Of a DNA stretch of 64,000 bases, positions 9,943 to 18,969 are shown in pieces; within the stretch, counting starts at the first letter, position 1; each line of letters begins with the position of its first letter. Under the pieces are notes generated by a model that saw nothing but the letters and a program-made list of their open reading frames with translations, ran no database searches and was not told the origin of the DNA. The stretch is from Croceibacterium selenioxidans (GTDB lineage: Bacteria > Pseudomonadota > Alphaproteobacteria > Sphingomonadales > Sphingomonadaceae): assembly GCF_018599195.1 (NCBI RefSeq), contig NZ_JAHFVK010000002.1:496001-560000 (forward strand), in the 5' to 3' direction. The position numbers and the translations under genes were made by a program.

Positions 9943-10223
9943 GCGAAGGCACCATCGTCAAACTTCGGCGCATGGCCAACCAGATCGCGCTCAACTACGC
10001 CGCTATCGGGGCGGACAGCGCGGTCCTGGCCACGGCGGATCACATCAAGAAGTTCTGGGATCCGCGGATGAAGTCGTCGATCTTCGCCGACAACCGCACC
10101 GACCTCTCGCCAATCGCCACGGCGGCGATTGACCTGCTGGCCGCGGGCGTGACCCCCGCACCGCAGTCGGGCGGGACCGAGTTCAACAAGGTGAACGAGG
10201 TCGGTCATTCCGACGCGGGGTGA
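9939..10223 (+). CDS. fdsD: Formate dehydrogenase delta subunit
   Basis: Small subunit of 94 residues typical of fds operons. It starts with an ATG that overlaps the fdsA stop (ATGA). Recognisable features are KLRRMANQIALNYAA near the N-terminus, a central HIKKFWDPRM motif, and LSPIATAAIDLL, all characteristic of FdsD. It is thought to assist assembly or stability of the holoenzyme; no catalytic residues are expected. The C-terminal 15-20 residues are poorly conserved by eye and run up to a REP-like repeat. Confidence 0.92.
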   Translation: MSEGTIVKLRRMANQIALNYAAIGADSAVLATADHIKKFWDPRMKSSIFADNRTDLSPIATAAIDLLAAGVTPAPQSGGTEFNKVNEVGHSDAG

Positions 10224-10230
10224 GCTCCCT

Positions 10231-10336
10231 TCTCCCCTCTCGCTTGCGGGAGGGGCTAGGGGTAGGCCTATCTCGGCAAGCCGCTCCCGTGACGTCACAC
10301 ACTCACCGCTGGCCTCTCCCGCAGGCGGGAGGGGGA
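10231..10336. repeat. REP-like palindromic unit carrying the fdhD ribosome binding site
   Basis: Inverted GC-rich unit. It opens with CTCTCGC-TT-GCGGGAGGGG near 10237 and closes with CTCTCCCGC-AG-GCGGGAGGGGG ending at 10335. It is related to the units at 3158 and 55780. The purine-rich closing arm lies directly before the TTG start of fdhD, so the repeat appears to supply its Shine-Dalgarno sequence. Confidence 0.7.
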
Positions 10337-10337
10337 T

Positions 10338-11114
10338 TTGAACGCCCCACTCGAAATCCGGCCCGACGGCTCTCACCACACCACCTCGCGCGAGTGGGTG
10401 CCCGAAGCCCCGGTGGCGCTGGAGTTCAACGGCCTCAGCTACGCCGTGATGATGGCCACGCCGAGCGATCTCGAGGATTTCGCTCTCGGCTTCGCGCTGA
10501 CCGAAGGCCTGGCCCGAAAGCCCACCGACCTCACCGACATCAGCGTAGCCGAAGTCGAAAAGGGCTGGATCGTCCGCGCGGCGCTCTCGGGCCTCGGCAT
10601 CGAGCAGCTCACCGATCGCGTGCGCTCCCGCGTGGCGGAAAGTTCCTGCGGCCTGTGCGGCATCGAGAACCTCGAGGCCGTCGCCCGTCCGCTGCCTCCT
10701 GTCCCAGTGCACGCCGCGCTTGCCGAGGGTGCGATCTTCGCCGCCCTCGCCGCGCTGCGCGATTTCCAGCCGCTCGGCCGCAAGACTGGCGCTGCGCATG
10801 CCGCCGCATTTGCTTCACCCGAAGGCCTCATTCTGCATGCCCGCGAAGACGTCGGCCGCCATAACGCGCTCGACAAGCTCGTCGGCGCCCTCGCCGCAAG
10901 CGGACAAGACCCTTCGGAAGGCTTCGTCCTCTCCACCGCGCGCTGTTCCTACGAGATCGTCGAGAAGGCGGTCCGCGCCGGTGCCACCCGCTTGGTCACC
11001 GTCTCGCTGCCCACCAGCATGGCGGTCGAACGCGCCAGCCAGTCAGGCCTCAGCCTGTGGTCCCTAGCCCGCGACGACAGCGTGTTGCGGGTCAACTCCG
11101 GCAACGCAAGGTAA
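10338..11114 (+). CDS. fdhD: Formate dehydrogenase accessory sulfurtransferase FdhD
   Basis: Delivers sulfur from a cysteine desulfurase to the molybdenum cofactor of formate dehydrogenase, which is needed for activity. The protein has 258 residues. Its N-terminal core contains VMMATPSDLEDFALGFALTEG, the conserved CxxC sulfurtransferase motif is SSCGLCGIE near residue 98-106, and the cofactor-binding segment contains REDVGRHNALDKL and STARCSYEIVEKA. I chose the TTG at 10338 because no ATG or GTG lies upstream within the conserved reach and GGGAGGGGG precedes it. The start sits at the edge of a REP-like repeat. It forms the last gene of the fds operon. Confidence 0.92.
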   Translation: MNAPLEIRPDGSHHTTSREWVPEAPVALEFNGLSYAVMMATPSDLEDFALGFALTEGLARKPTDLTDISVAEVEKGWIVRAALSGLGIEQLTDRVRSRVAESSCGLCGIENLEAVARPLPPVPVHAALAEGAIFAALAALRDFQPLGRKTGAAHAAAFASPEGLILHAREDVGRHNALDKLVGALAASGQDPSEGFVLSTARCSYEIVEKAVRAGATRLVTVSLPTSMAVERASQSGLSLWSLARDDSVLRVNSGNAR

Positions 11115-11133
11115 GGCGGCGCGGAGGAAAGCC

Positions 11134-11832
11134 ATGGCGCGAAAGACTTTCCTCAGAGAGCTGCGCCAATACCTCCAGGATCCCAAATCGCGCCGCACCT
11201 GGAGCCTCGCAGCGCGCGACGGGATTGTCGCGACCGGGGGCATCCTGCTCGGCTTCACCGGCGCCGGGGCAAGCGATCGGACCTTGCTCATGGCCGCGAC
11301 GGCAGCGACCGTGGCCGGCATGCTCTGCGCGGGTGGGGCGGAATGGTCCGAGGCCGCTTCCGACCGGGAGGCGCAACTCAACGCCGTCGCCGAGGAAAAG
11401 GCCGAGGTCGAGCAGCAAAGGCACGTCGAAGAGACCGAAGTGTTCCACTACTACCGCGCCAAAGGGCTTAGCCGGGATCTCGCCAAGAGGGTGGCCAAGG
11501 AGCTGATGACGCGCTCCCCGATAAAGGCGGCGCTCGAGAGCGGGCACGGGATTCTCGCGCTAACCTCTCAGGCCGAAGTCTGGCTGACGGGCATCTTCGC
11601 CGCTCTCGCCTACCTCTTGGGTGCCGCGATTCCCCTGGCGCTGACATTCTTCCTGCCAATGGCGATCGAGACCCGGCTTATCGTCGCGGCCGTGCTCCTG
11701 TCGCTGGTCGTAACCTCGATTGTCGGGGCGCGCGCCGGGCATATGAACGTTGGCACGAACGTTGTTCGCACCGTGGTGATCGGCGTGGTGACGATCACAG
11801 TCAGCTACTTCGTCGGAGAGCTTGCGTTTTGA
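11134..11832 (+). CDS. VIT1/CCC1-family membrane protein
   Basis: Inner-membrane protein of 232 residues resembling the vacuolar iron transporter/CCC1 family (Fe or Mn efflux). Hydrophobic segments are seen near residues 28-48 and 52-70, and three in the C-terminal half (about 148-172, 178-200, 208-228). Between them is a charged cytoplasmic segment (about 80-125) with repeated E-x-x-E/H residues, as in the metal-binding region of this family. The start is supported by GGAGGAAAGCC before the ATG. It lies 19 bp downstream of fdhD but shares no obvious function with it. It is convergent with metW, with only six bases between the stops. The transported ion cannot be told from sequence. Confidence 0.82.
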   Translation: MARKTFLRELRQYLQDPKSRRTWSLAARDGIVATGGILLGFTGAGASDRTLLMAATAATVAGMLCAGGAEWSEAASDREAQLNAVAEEKAEVEQQRHVEETEVFHYYRAKGLSRDLAKRVAKELMTRSPIKAALESGHGILALTSQAEVWLTGIFAALAYLLGAAIPLALTFFLPMAIETRLIVAAVLLSLVVTSIVGARAGHMNVGTNVVRTVVIGVVTITVSYFVGELAF

Positions 11833-11838
11833 GGCCGC

Positions 11839-12429
11839 TCACCGGCTGAGCAGGTAGACCGCGTACTCCGCTCGCCAATTGGCTCCGGCGGCGCTCAGCT
11901 CGCGCTCGCCGCTGAAGAACCAGCTCCGCTCGGTCTTTACGCCTTTGTCGGCGAGCAGCTTGTCGAAATCGGTCACCGTCACGTGGTGAATGTTCTGCGT
12001 CTCGTACCAGCTCACCGGCAGGTGGCGCGTCACCGGCATGCGGCCATGCCACAGCAGGAACGCGCGCATGCGCCAGTGCGCAAAGTTGGGGAAGCTGACG
12101 AAGGCCCGCCGGCCGACGCGCAGCAGCTGTTCGAGCATCAAGTCTGGCCGAGCAGCGGTCTGTAGTGTTTGACTGAGGATCGCATAGTCGAACGCGTCGT
12201 CCGGATAGTCGGCGAGATCGCGGTCGGCGTCTCCCTGGATCACCGAGAGGCCACGCGCGACGCAGCGTTCGACCGCCTCGGGATCGATCTCCATCCCCCG
12301 CGCGTCCACCCCTTGCTTGTCGCGCAGGACGGCCATCAGTTCGCCGTCGCCGCAGCCGACGTCGAGCGCCCGGCTGCCCGGGGCGACGTGCTTGGCGATG
12401 ACGGCGAGGTCGGGGCGCAGCTCAGCCAT
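11839..12429 (-). CDS. metW: Methionine biosynthesis protein MetW
   Basis: Class I SAM-dependent-methyltransferase-fold protein that works with MetX in methionine synthesis. It has 196 residues. Motif I is [10 protein letters not shown] near residue 20-29. Other conserved segments are [15 protein letters not shown] and [12 protein letters not shown], and a C-terminal half with [12 protein letters not shown] is typical of MetW. I take the ATG at 12429, which overlaps the metX stop by eight bases. The frame is open further upstream, but that part is antisense-like overlap with the metX C-terminus. The metX-metW order is the usual arrangement in alphaproteobacteria. Confidence 0.93.
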   Translation of the reverse strand: MAELRPDLAVIAKHVAPGSRALDVGCGDGELMAVLRDKQGVDARGMEIDPEAVERCVARGLSVIQGDADRDLADYPDDAFDYAILSQTLQTAARPDLMLEQLLRVGRRAFVSFPNFAHWRMRAFLLWHGRMPVTRHLPVSWYETQNIHHVTVTDFDKLLADKGVKTERSWFFSGERELSAAGANWRAEYAVYLLSR

Positions 12430-13528
12430 TGAGGAACCCCGTGACGACCCGGTCGAGCGAGGGAACTTCGAGCAGGAAGCTGTCGTGGCCATAAGGCGCT
12501 GACAGCTCGACGAAGCTGACCGGCGCGGCGACGGCGTTGAGCGCGTGAACGATCGCGCGCGATTCGGCCGTCGGATAGAGCCAATCGGTGTCGAAGCTGA
12601 CCACGCAGAAGCGCGCCGGCGTCCCGGCAAAGGCATCGGCCAATCGCCCGCCGTGCTCTTCGGCCAAGTCGAAATAGTCCATCGCCCGGGTGATATAGAG
12701 ATAGCTGTTGGCATCGAACCGGTCGGTAAAGGCGAGCCCCTGGTACCGCAGGTAGCTTTCGACTTGGAAATCCGCGTCGAAGCCGAAGCTCTTTGCCTCG
12801 CGGTCCTGCAAGCGGCGGCCGAACTTGCCGGTCAGGCCCGCCTCCGACAGGTAGGTGATGTGCGCGGCCATACGCGCCACCGCGAGACCCTTGTCCGGCG
12901 TATTGCCCGAATCGTAATAGTCGCCGCCCTGCCAGTTGGGATCGGCCATGATCGCCTGGCGGCCGACCTCATGGAAGGCGATGTTCTGGGCCGAGTGGCG
13001 CGGCGTGGTGGCGATGGCTAGCACCCGCGCGGCCCGCTCGGGAAAATTGGCGGCAAGACTCAGCGCCTGCATCCCGCCCATCGAGCCGCCCACCACGGCA
13101 TGCAGCTGCCCGATCCCGAGCGCATCGAGCAACGCCACCTGGGCGCGGACCATGTCGCGAATCGTGATGACCGGGAAGCGCATGCCGTAGCGTCCGCCGT
13201 CCGCGGCGTCGCTCGCCGGGCCGGTCGAACCCATGCAGCTGCCGATCACGTTGGCGCAGATCACGAAGAAGCGGTCGGTGTCGATCGGCTTGCCGCGGCC
13301 GATCATCCGGTCCCACCAGCCCGGCTTGCCCGTAATCGGATGCGGACTGGCGACGTGCTGATCGCCGGTCAGCGCATGATGGACGAGAATCGCGTTCGAC
13401 TTGTCTGGCGCGAGTTCGCCATAGGTCTCGTAAGCGATCGTCACGCGATCGAGCGCCTGCCCGCTGTCGAGCTGGAGCGGCTTGTCGAGCAGGACGGTGC
13501 TGCTTGTCGATGAAAGAACTGTGGCCAC
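12422..13528 (-). CDS. metX: Homoserine O-acetyltransferase
   Basis: Alpha/beta-hydrolase enzyme that activates homoserine with acetyl-CoA for methionine synthesis. It has 368 residues, the usual length. The nucleophile is S149 in [10 protein letters not shown]. The conserved HALTGDQH near residue 51-58, [21 protein letters not shown], and the C-terminal aspartate/histidine region (SFDTDWLYP and [11 protein letters not shown]) complete the catalytic triad. Start is GTG. Only about 70 bp separate it from the divergent hisC start, so both promoters must be packed closely. Some family members use succinyl-CoA instead; acyl-donor choice was not resolved here. Confidence 0.95.
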   Translation of the reverse strand: MATVLSSTSSTVLLDKPLQLDSGQALDRVTIAYETYGELAPDKSNAILVHHALTGDQHVASPHPITGKPGWWDRMIGRGKPIDTDRFFVICANVIGSCMGSTGPASDAADGGRYGMRFPVITIRDMVRAQVALLDALGIGQLHAVVGGSMGGMQALSLAANFPERAARVLAIATTPRHSAQNIAFHEVGRQAIMADPNWQGGDYYDSGNTPDKGLAVARMAAHITYLSEAGLTGKFGRRLQDREAKSFGFDADFQVESYLRYQGLAFTDRFDANSYLYITRAMDYFDLAEEHGGRLADAFAGTPARFCVVSFDTDWLYPTAESRAIVHALNAVAAPVSFVELSAPYGHDSFLLEVPSLDRVVTGFLNG

Positions 13529-13596
13529 GTTTGGCGGGGGATGGGATAGCCCAAGCGGGCTGTCAATTCCCGCTGCTTGCGGCTATGCGCCCGGCG

Positions 13597-14712
13597 GTGA
13601 ACGAAGGGGCTCCTATTACCCGTCCTGCGATGAAGCCGTGGATCGAGGCTATCCATGCCTACGTGCCCGGCAAGAGCAAGGCCGCTGACGGGCGCAAGCT
13701 CGTCAAACTCTCGGCCAACGAAAACCCGCTCGGCACCAGCGAGGCCGCGCTGAAGGCGCGCGCCGCGGCGCCGGGACCGGATCGTTATCCCGATCCTGAT
13801 TCGACGGAACTGCGCGAAGCGCTGGGTGCGTTGCACGGCGTGGACCCGGGGCGGATCGTCTGCGGCACGGGCTCGGGCGAACTGCTCACGGTGGCAGCCA
13901 GCGCCTTTGCCGGTCCCGGAGACGAAGTGCTCTACGTGCGGTACGGCTTCTCACTCTACGAGATCGCGGCACGGCGGTGCGGGGCAACGCCGGTCGAGGC
14001 TCCGGACGCCGATTACGGTACCGATGTCGACACCCTGCTAGCCTGCGTGACCGAGCGGACGCGGGTGGTATTCGTCGCCAATCCGAACAACCCGACGGGC
14101 AGCTATCTTTCGCGGGCCGAGCTTGCGCGGCTGCACTCTGGCCTACCGGGCCATGTCCTGCTGGTGATCGACCAGGCTTACGCCGAATACGTCGCGCCGG
14201 AAAACGACGACGGGGGCGTGGCGCTGGCCAACACGCACGACAACGTGCTCGTCATGCGCACCTTCTCCAAGGCTTATGGTCTTGCTGGAGAGCGGATCGG
14301 CTGGGCCACTGGCGCGCCCGCCCTGATCGGCGCGCTCAACCGCCTTCGCGGACCATTCAACGTCAATCTCGCCGGGCAGCAGGCCGCTGTCGCGGCGGTG
14401 GAAGATCAAGCCTTCGTTGTGTCGTCGCGCGAGTCCAACACCCAAGTCCGGGCCAGGTTCGTCGCCGCGCTGGAAGCGCTCGGCAACTTCGGGCTGCGTC
14501 CGCTTCCGAGTGAGGCTAATTTCGTGCTCGTGCTATTCGAAGGCGCGTTGACGGCCGAAGCTGCCCTCTTGGGGCTGAACGACGCCGGCTACGCGGTACG
14601 TCATTTGCCGGGCCAGGGCTTGCCGCAAGCCTTGCGCATCACGATCGGGACCGAGGGGCAGATGGACGAAGTAGCCCAAGTGTTGCGCACTCTGGCGGAG
14701 GGCGCACAGTGA
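13597..14712 (+). CDS. hisC: Histidinol-phosphate aminotransferase
   Basis: PLP-dependent class I/II aminotransferase converting imidazole-acetol phosphate to histidinol phosphate. In this family the enzyme often also serves phenylalanine and tyrosine synthesis. The N-terminal conserved segment is [17 protein letters not shown] followed by [10 protein letters not shown]. The PLP lysine is K225 in [16 protein letters not shown] picked the GTG at 13597, which gives about 12 residues before KPWI, as in relatives. ATGs at 13585 and 13630 are alternatives, and none has a strong ribosome binding site. The frame stays open to 13504, but that part overlaps the metX start. The stop overlaps the tyrC start (GTGA), so a role in aromatic amino acid synthesis is likely. 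Confidence 0.9.
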   Translation: MNEGAPITRPAMKPWIEAIHAYVPGKSKAADGRKLVKLSANENPLGTSEAALKARAAAPGPDRYPDPDSTELREALGALHGVDPGRIVCGTGSGELLTVAASAFAGPGDEVLYVRYGFSLYEIAARRCGATPVEAPDADYGTDVDTLLACVTERTRVVFVANPNNPTGSYLSRAELARLHSGLPGHVLLVIDQAYAEYVAPENDDGGVALANTHDNVLVMRTFSKAYGLAGERIGWATGAPALIGALNRLRGPFNVNLAGQQAAVAAVEDQAFVVSSRESNTQVRARFVAALEALGNFGLRPLPSEANFVLVLFEGALTAEAALLGLNDAGYAVRHLPGQGLPQALRITIGTEGQMDEVAQVLRTLAEGAQ

Positions 14713-15617
14713 CATTTGAACGCGTGGCGATCATCGGCCTCGGCCTGCTCGGCGGCTCGATCGGCCTGGCAGTCGCCCAGCACCTGCCCGGCATAGCCAC
14801 CACGGGTTACGACGTCGATCCCGCGGTACGCCAACGCGCCCGGGAGCGTGGCCTTGCCGGCACCATTTGCGAGACCGCGAGTGAGGCGGTGGCCGAGGCG
14901 GACCTCGTCATTCTCTGCGTACCGGTTGGCGCGATGACCGAAGTCGCGCGCGAAATCGCCGGAGCGTTGCGGCCCGACGCTCTGGTCAGCGATGTGGGTT
15001 CGTCGAAGCGGACGGTCGCCAAGGCGCTGTCAGAGGCTCTGCCGAACCACGCCATCATACCCGCGCACCCCGTCGCCGGCACCGAGCACTCGGGACCCGA
15101 CGCGGGTTTTGCCAGCCTGTTCCACCATCGCTGGTGCATCCTCACTCCGCCGGCCGATGCCGATCCCGAGCAGGTCAACGCGCTCATCGAGTTCTGGAAG
15201 GCCTTGGGCGCCATGGTCGACGCCATGGATGCCGAACATCATGACATGGTGCTGGCCGTCACCAGCCACATTCCTCACCTGATAGCCTACACCATTGTTG
15301 GGACCGCTTCGGACCTCGAGCAGGTCACGCGCGGAGAGGTGATCAAGTACTCCGCCGGCGGCTTCCGCGACTTCACCCGCATCGCCGCATCGGACCCGAC
15401 CATGTGGCGCGACGTCTTCCTGCAGAATCGCGATGCGGTGCTGGAAATGCTCGACCGGTTCCTCACGGACCTGGCCCTGATGCGAGAGGCGATCCGCGCG
15501 AGCGATGGGGAAACCATGTTCGAGCTGTTCACCCGCACGCGCTCGATCCGCCGTTCGATCGTCGCGATCGGGCAGGACGACGCCCGGCCCGACTTCGGGC
15601 GTAAGGATCACGAATAG
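14709..15617 (+). CDS. tyrC: Prephenate/arogenate dehydrogenase (cyclohexadienyl dehydrogenase)
   Basis: NAD-dependent oxidative decarboxylase of tyrosine synthesis, 302 residues. The N-terminal Rossmann motif is [15 protein letters not shown] (residues about 9-23). The conserved [14 protein letters not shown] near residue 120-133 contains the active-site histidine region. The C-terminal helical domain carries [15 protein letters not shown] and [14 protein letters not shown]. The GTG start overlaps the hisC stop, so the two genes are translationally coupled. Substrate preference between prephenate and arogenate cannot be told from the sequence. The gene is followed by a 371-bp repeat-rich gap. 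Confidence 0.93.
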   Translation: MTFERVAIIGLGLLGGSIGLAVAQHLPGIATTGYDVDPAVRQRARERGLAGTICETASEAVAEADLVILCVPVGAMTEVAREIAGALRPDALVSDVGSSKRTVAKALSEALPNHAIIPAHPVAGTEHSGPDAGFASLFHHRWCILTPPADADPEQVNALIEFWKALGAMVDAMDAEHHDMVLAVTSHIPHLIAYTIVGTASDLEQVTRGEVIKYSAGGFRDFTRIAASDPTMWRDVFLQNRDAVLEMLDRFLTDLALMREAIRASDGETMFELFTRTRSIRRSIVAIGQDDARPDFGRKDHE

Positions 15618-15699
15618 GCCCTGCTGCACGGCGCAGCGTCCGTGCATGAATTCTCATACAAGGGCGTGACGTGTTTCTGCTGGTTTTCAAGTTCTCCGT

Positions 15700-15835
15700 G
15701 TGGGGCGCTGCCTCATGGGGAGGGTGGAGGGGCTGGCGGACTGTCCTTAGCCCCTCCGTCAGCCCCTGCGGCGCCTGCCACCTCCCCATCGCTGCGCGAC
15801 AGGGAGGATCTGGAGGAGCAGATACACCAACCACC
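15700..15835. repeat. REP/inverted GC-rich intergenic repeat
   Basis: Imperfect inverted repeat built from GGGGAGGGTGGAGGGGCT and AGCCCCTCCGTCAGCCCC..CACCTCCCC. It is of the same general kind as 55640-55810. With the adjoining dispersed repeat it fills the 371-bp space between the convergent ends of tyrC and plsC. I see no credible gene in 15618-15988. Confidence 0.6.
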
Positions 15836-15837
15836 AG

Positions 15838-15964
15838 CGGGCGAATGCGGGCCTAACGCCGGGAGAACAAAGTCGCGGACGGGCGAAGGCCGGCGAGGGC
15901 TGCGCAAACCTCACGGATCGCAGTGGCATTCTGACGGCGAGGCGCGCAACCGATACGGTTACGC
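15838..15964. repeat. Dispersed repeat, copy A (shorter form)
   Basis: Shares with 55823-56171 the block beginning GCGGGCGAATGCGGGCCTAA (15838 onward) through the sequence reading SRTGxGRR in translation. It then shares GGCGAGGGCTGCG and finally the exact 19-mer at 15921-15939. It ends in an inverted repeat, arms 15944-15952 and 15956-15964 (eight of nine pairs). Copy A looks like copy B with about 190 bases removed. Both copies lie between convergent genes. Confidence 0.65.
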
Positions 15965-15988
15965 ATATCAGGAATTATCGCCAAAACC

Positions 15989-16669
15989 TCAAGAGTTCAG
16001 CGCGTTGATCGCCTCATGCACCCTCGCCTCGATTTCCTCGCGTGGGAGGCCAGGCTCGATCACTTCCCCGAAATGCAGCGTGATCGTGCCGGGTCGCTTC
16101 CACAAGCGATGGTATAGCGGCCCGCTGTTCACCGCGACCGGCACCACCGGTAGACCCAGGAGCTTGTAGATCCCGGCAAAACCGGCCTGGAGCGGCGGGC
16201 GGGTGTCATGTGGGACGCGTGTGCCTTCCGGAAAGATCGCCAGTGGGCGGCCGCTCGCAATGAATTTGCGCGCATCGGTCATCATGGCGCGGAGCGCCTT
16301 GGCGCCCTGGTCCCGTCGCACCTCGACCGAGCCGTAGGCGCGGGCGGCGCGGCCCCAGCCGGGAATGTCGAACAACTCCTGCTTGCCGAACGGCACGGGG
16401 TAGTCGAGCAGATTGGGCAGATCGATCGCTTCGAAGAAACTCTCGTGCTTAAGCGCATAGAGAGCTGGCTCGACCGGCCTGTGGCCGGTCTCGTGAACGC
16501 TGATCCCCAGCAGTACCTTGCAGCAGGCCCGGTGATAGCGGGCCCAGGCGTCGGGATATGGGCGCACCCGACTTGGCGCGAATGTCGCCATAAGAGCCGA
16601 CATGCCGACGTAGAATACGCTTCCCGAGTAGAACGCGAGATAGAACAGCAGGCTCCGCAGCACAATCAT
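15989..16669 (-). CDS. plsC: 1-acyl-sn-glycerol-3-phosphate acyltransferase (PlsC family)
   Basis: Membrane-associated acyltransferase of phospholipid synthesis, 226 residues. The N-terminus has a hydrophobic helix at about residues 3-30. The catalytic block is KHESFFE: the histidine at 75 is followed four residues later by a glutamate at 80, rather than the textbook HX4D aspartate. The acceptor phosphate motif is FPEGTR at 146-151, and the VPVAVNSGPLY block follows. The HX4E form is familiar to me from other sphingomonad PlsC-like proteins, so I treat it as functional. The start is four bases from the stop of the ydcF-like gene, and the four-gene minus-strand run ftsE-ftsX-ydcF-plsC is probably one operon. 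Confidence 0.9.
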   Translation of the reverse strand: MIVLRSLLFYLAFYSGSVFYVGMSALMATFAPSRVRPYPDAWARYHRACCKVLLGISVHETGHRPVEPALYALKHESFFEAIDLPNLLDYPVPFGKQELFDIPGWGRAARAYGSVEVRRDQGAKALRAMMTDARKFIASGRPLAIFPEGTRVPHDTRPPLQAGFAGIYKLLGLPVVPVAVNSGPLYHRLWKRPGTITLHFGEVIEPGLPREEIEARVHEAINALNS

Positions 16670-16673
16670 CGAC

Positions 16674-17204
16674 TTAACCTGGAAGAGCTTGGACGAGCCA
16701 GGCGGCCAGGAACTTGTGGTATTCGAGAAAGAGCATCGACAGCGACGGTTTGGACGGGACGGCGTCGCGCAGGATCACGGTTTCCTGAGGCAGCGCTCCT
16801 TGCAGCTCCAGCGCGGCGCGGCGCATGTGCCAGTCGGACGTCACCAGGCGCAGGCTGCGGACCTTCTGCTCGGCGATCCAAGCGGCGGTCTCGCGAGCAT
16901 TGCCCCGCGTATCGAGCGCGGCGAACCCGAGCGTCACGCAGCACTCCATAAGTTCTGGCGATACGCCGTATTCGACCTCGAACTCCCTCGGCTTCACGTC
17001 GCTGTAAACCCCTGTGACGAGCATCTTGGGCGCCTCGCCCGCGCGCAGCAGCGCAAGCCCGCGCGGGATACGTCCGCCGCTGCCGGTCGGCACGACGATC
17101 GCGTCGGTCTTCTGTTTGCCCGCCGGTTGCGGCAGCGCAACCGCGAACCAAAGGAATCCCAGCACCCAAAGGACGAAGAGCGATGAAAGAAAACGGCGAA
17201 TCAC
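16674..17204 (-). CDS. YdcF family (DUF218) membrane protein
   Basis: Protein of 176 residues with one N-terminal membrane anchor (about residues 5-26). A DUF218 domain follows, starting TDAIVVPTGSGGRIPRGLALL and containing the conserved SDWHMRRA segment near residue 125. Relatives include SanA, ElyC and YdcF, linked to envelope barrier functions and cell-wall precursors; the reaction is not established. Start is GTG overlapping the ftsX stop (GTGA), so expression is coupled to the division genes. This arrangement between ftsX and plsC suggests an envelope role. Confidence 0.87.
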   Translation of the reverse strand: MIRRFLSSLFVLWVLGFLWFAVALPQPAGKQKTDAIVVPTGSGGRIPRGLALLRAGEAPKMLVTGVYSDVKPREFEVEYGVSPELMECCVTLGFAALDTRGNARETAAWIAEQKVRSLRLVTSDWHMRRAALELQGALPQETVILRDAVPSKPSLSMLFLEYHKFLAAWLVQALPG

Positions 17205-18097
17205 AGGATTTGCCTCAGCACAGCCAGCACCGTCAGGCGAGCGGTCAGGATAGCCAACGCCAAGCCTATCACCGGAATGAGTGCGAGAACGGCCCAGTCG
17301 ACCGGCCCGAGCCCACCGCCAGCCACCATGCCCGAGCCAAGTGCCGCAAATTGCTTGCCTAACAGCAGCACAGCGGCAAGGCCCAGCGCAAGGCCGGCAA
17401 GGCCGCCCAGGGCCGCGTCAAACGCCACCGAGCGTTGGAAGATACGGGCGATCTGCGCGTCGGTGCCCCCGAGCAGGTGGACGATCTCGATCGTCTCGTG
17501 GTTACTGCCCAGCGCGCTTCGCGCCGCCAGCCACACGGCCGCCGCACTCGTCCCCGCCAGCAGCACGATCAGGCCGACAGCGAGCCACTGCAACGAAGCG
17601 GCCGCGTCGAACACAGGCTGCAACCAGCGAGCCTGCGCGTCCACCCGCGCAGAGGGAGCCGACGATACGATCGTCGCGCGCAAGTCCTTGAGCTGCTTCT
17701 CGGTCACGGATCCCGCCAGCTTGACGTCGATGATCGCCGGAACCGGAAGCGCATCCTCCGCAGAGGCCGCTTGCGGACCGAGCCAGGGTTCGAGCAAGGC
17801 CTTGAGCTCTTCGTCGGGCACGCGGCGGACTTCCGCCACTCCGTCGAGCTCGTCGAGCAACGACAGGGCTGCCTGAACCTGGCGTTCGCGCTCCGCCGGG
17901 CGCCCCTCCACGATCTGGACCGTGATCCCACCGGCGATCTCGTTGCGGGCGCTCTGGGTGAGGTTGCGCAAGCCCAGACCGGCCCCAGCCGCAATCACCG
18001 TGAGAGCGATCATGATGGCGATGACCCACGGCATCGGACCGGCGATGCGCGCCTGCGGCAAGAGCCGATCGCTCGCGACGTGTCGGAGCGCCTTCAT
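17201..18097 (-). CDS. ftsX: Cell division protein FtsX (ABC permease-like)
   Basis: Inner-membrane partner of FtsE, 298 residues. Together they act at the division site and, in many bacteria, activate periplasmic peptidoglycan hydrolases. There is a short cytoplasmic N-terminus, a first membrane helix at about residues 23-47, and a periplasmic domain of about 120 residues (RQVQAALSLLDELDGV onward). Three further helices are near 165-195, 220-250 and 265-290. The ATG overlaps the ftsE stop. Sequence conservation in FtsX is low; the call rests on topology and on the adjacent ftsE. Confidence 0.92.
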   Translation of the reverse strand: MKALRHVASDRLLPQARIAGPMPWVIAIMIALTVIAAGAGLGLRNLTQSARNEIAGGITVQIVEGRPAERERQVQAALSLLDELDGVAEVRRVPDEELKALLEPWLGPQAASAEDALPVPAIIDVKLAGSVTEKQLKDLRATIVSSAPSARVDAQARWLQPVFDAAASLQWLAVGLIVLLAGTSAAAVWLAARSALGSNHETIEIVHLLGGTDAQIARIFQRSVAFDAALGGLAGLALGLAAVLLLGKQFAALGSGMVAGGGLGPVDWAVLALIPVIGLALAILTARLTVLAVLRQIL

Positions 18098-18819
18098 TGG
18101 CCCACCGTCTCGCGCCGCGGTGGATAGCGCAGCGCGCCCGTCGGATCGGAAAGCCGCCCGCGGTCGAGACGCATGATCAGCGAATCCGGCACCTTCTTCA
18201 GCAAGTGAACGTCGTGCGTCGCGACCACCACGGTGGTGCCAAGGCGATTGAGGGCCTCGAACAGGCGCAATAGCTTTACCGCCATTTCAGGGTCGACGTT
18301 GCCCGTCGGCTCGTCGGCGACGAGAATCTCCGGGCGGGCGATCACGGCGCGGGCAATGGCGACCCGCTGCTGCTCCCCGCCCGAGAGGCTGGCGGGCCGC
18401 GCATCGGCGCGCTGTTCGAGCCCGACCCACTGGAGCATGTCCGCCACCGGCTTGCGTATTTCGTTCTCGGGAACGCCTGAAACGCGTAGCGGCAGGGCCA
18501 CGTTGTCGAATGCGGATAAGTCGGGCACCAGGCGGAAGTCCTGGAACACCACGCCGATGCGTCGGCGGAATTCGGGCAAACGGTTACGCGGCACGGTGAT
18601 CACGTCGGTGCCGAACATCCGGATGACCCCCCGCGAAGGGCGCTGGGCCAGGTAGAGCAGTTTGAGCAACGAAGTCTTGCCCGCGCCGCTGGCCCCGGTG
18701 AGGAAGTAGAAACTCCCCGGATAGAGCGTGAACGCGATGTCGCTCAGCACCTCTCGTTCGGTGCCGTAGCGCAAGCCGACGTTGTCGAACTGGACGATGC
18801 TCCCCTCCCCAGCGCTCAC
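18094..18819 (-). CDS. ftsE: Cell division ATP-binding protein FtsE
   Basis: Cytoplasmic ABC ATPase of the FtsEX division complex, 241 residues. Walker A is GASGAGKT at residues 42-49. The Q-loop follows in VVFQDFRLVPDLSAFDNV, the ABC signature is LSGGEQQR, Walker B is ILVADEPTGNVD, and an H-loop lies in VVVATHDVHL. The start is GTG (VSAGEGS); there is no better upstream codon. It is divergent from the zinc-ribbon protein, with a 150-bp gap between the two genes that must hold both promoters. I could not pick out convincing -35/-10 boxes there. Confidence 0.95.
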   Translation of the reverse strand: MSAGEGSIVQFDNVGLRYGTEREVLSDIAFTLYPGSFYFLTGASGAGKTSLLKLLYLAQRPSRGVIRMFGTDVITVPRNRLPEFRRRIGVVFQDFRLVPDLSAFDNVALPLRVSGVPENEIRKPVADMLQWVGLEQRADARPASLSGGEQQRVAIARAVIARPEILVADEPTGNVDPEMAVKLLRLFEALNRLGTTVVVATHDVHLLKKVPDSLIMRLDRGRLSDPTGALRYPPRRETVGQ

Positions 18820-18969
18820 GGACGGCCTCGGGAGCGGTGCGGATGGAGGAAGATGAGCATGCTCGGGCGGCTATAGCTGCTGTTCGATGTGGAAAAAAGC
18901 CACGCAAGGGGGTGAGTTGAGGGTGTGCGCCTTGTTGCCAGTTGCCAAGAGTCTTAAGATTCACCTGCA

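Noticed and set aside
13529-13596. SAM riboswitch upstream of metX
   Set aside because: Only about 70 bp separate metX and hisC, and no pseudoknot-like or conserved SAM-II core was visible; no room for a typical leader.
13504-13629. Longer hisC start at 13504
   Set aside because: The extension would overlap the divergent metX start and adds residues not seen before the conserved KPWI segment in this family.
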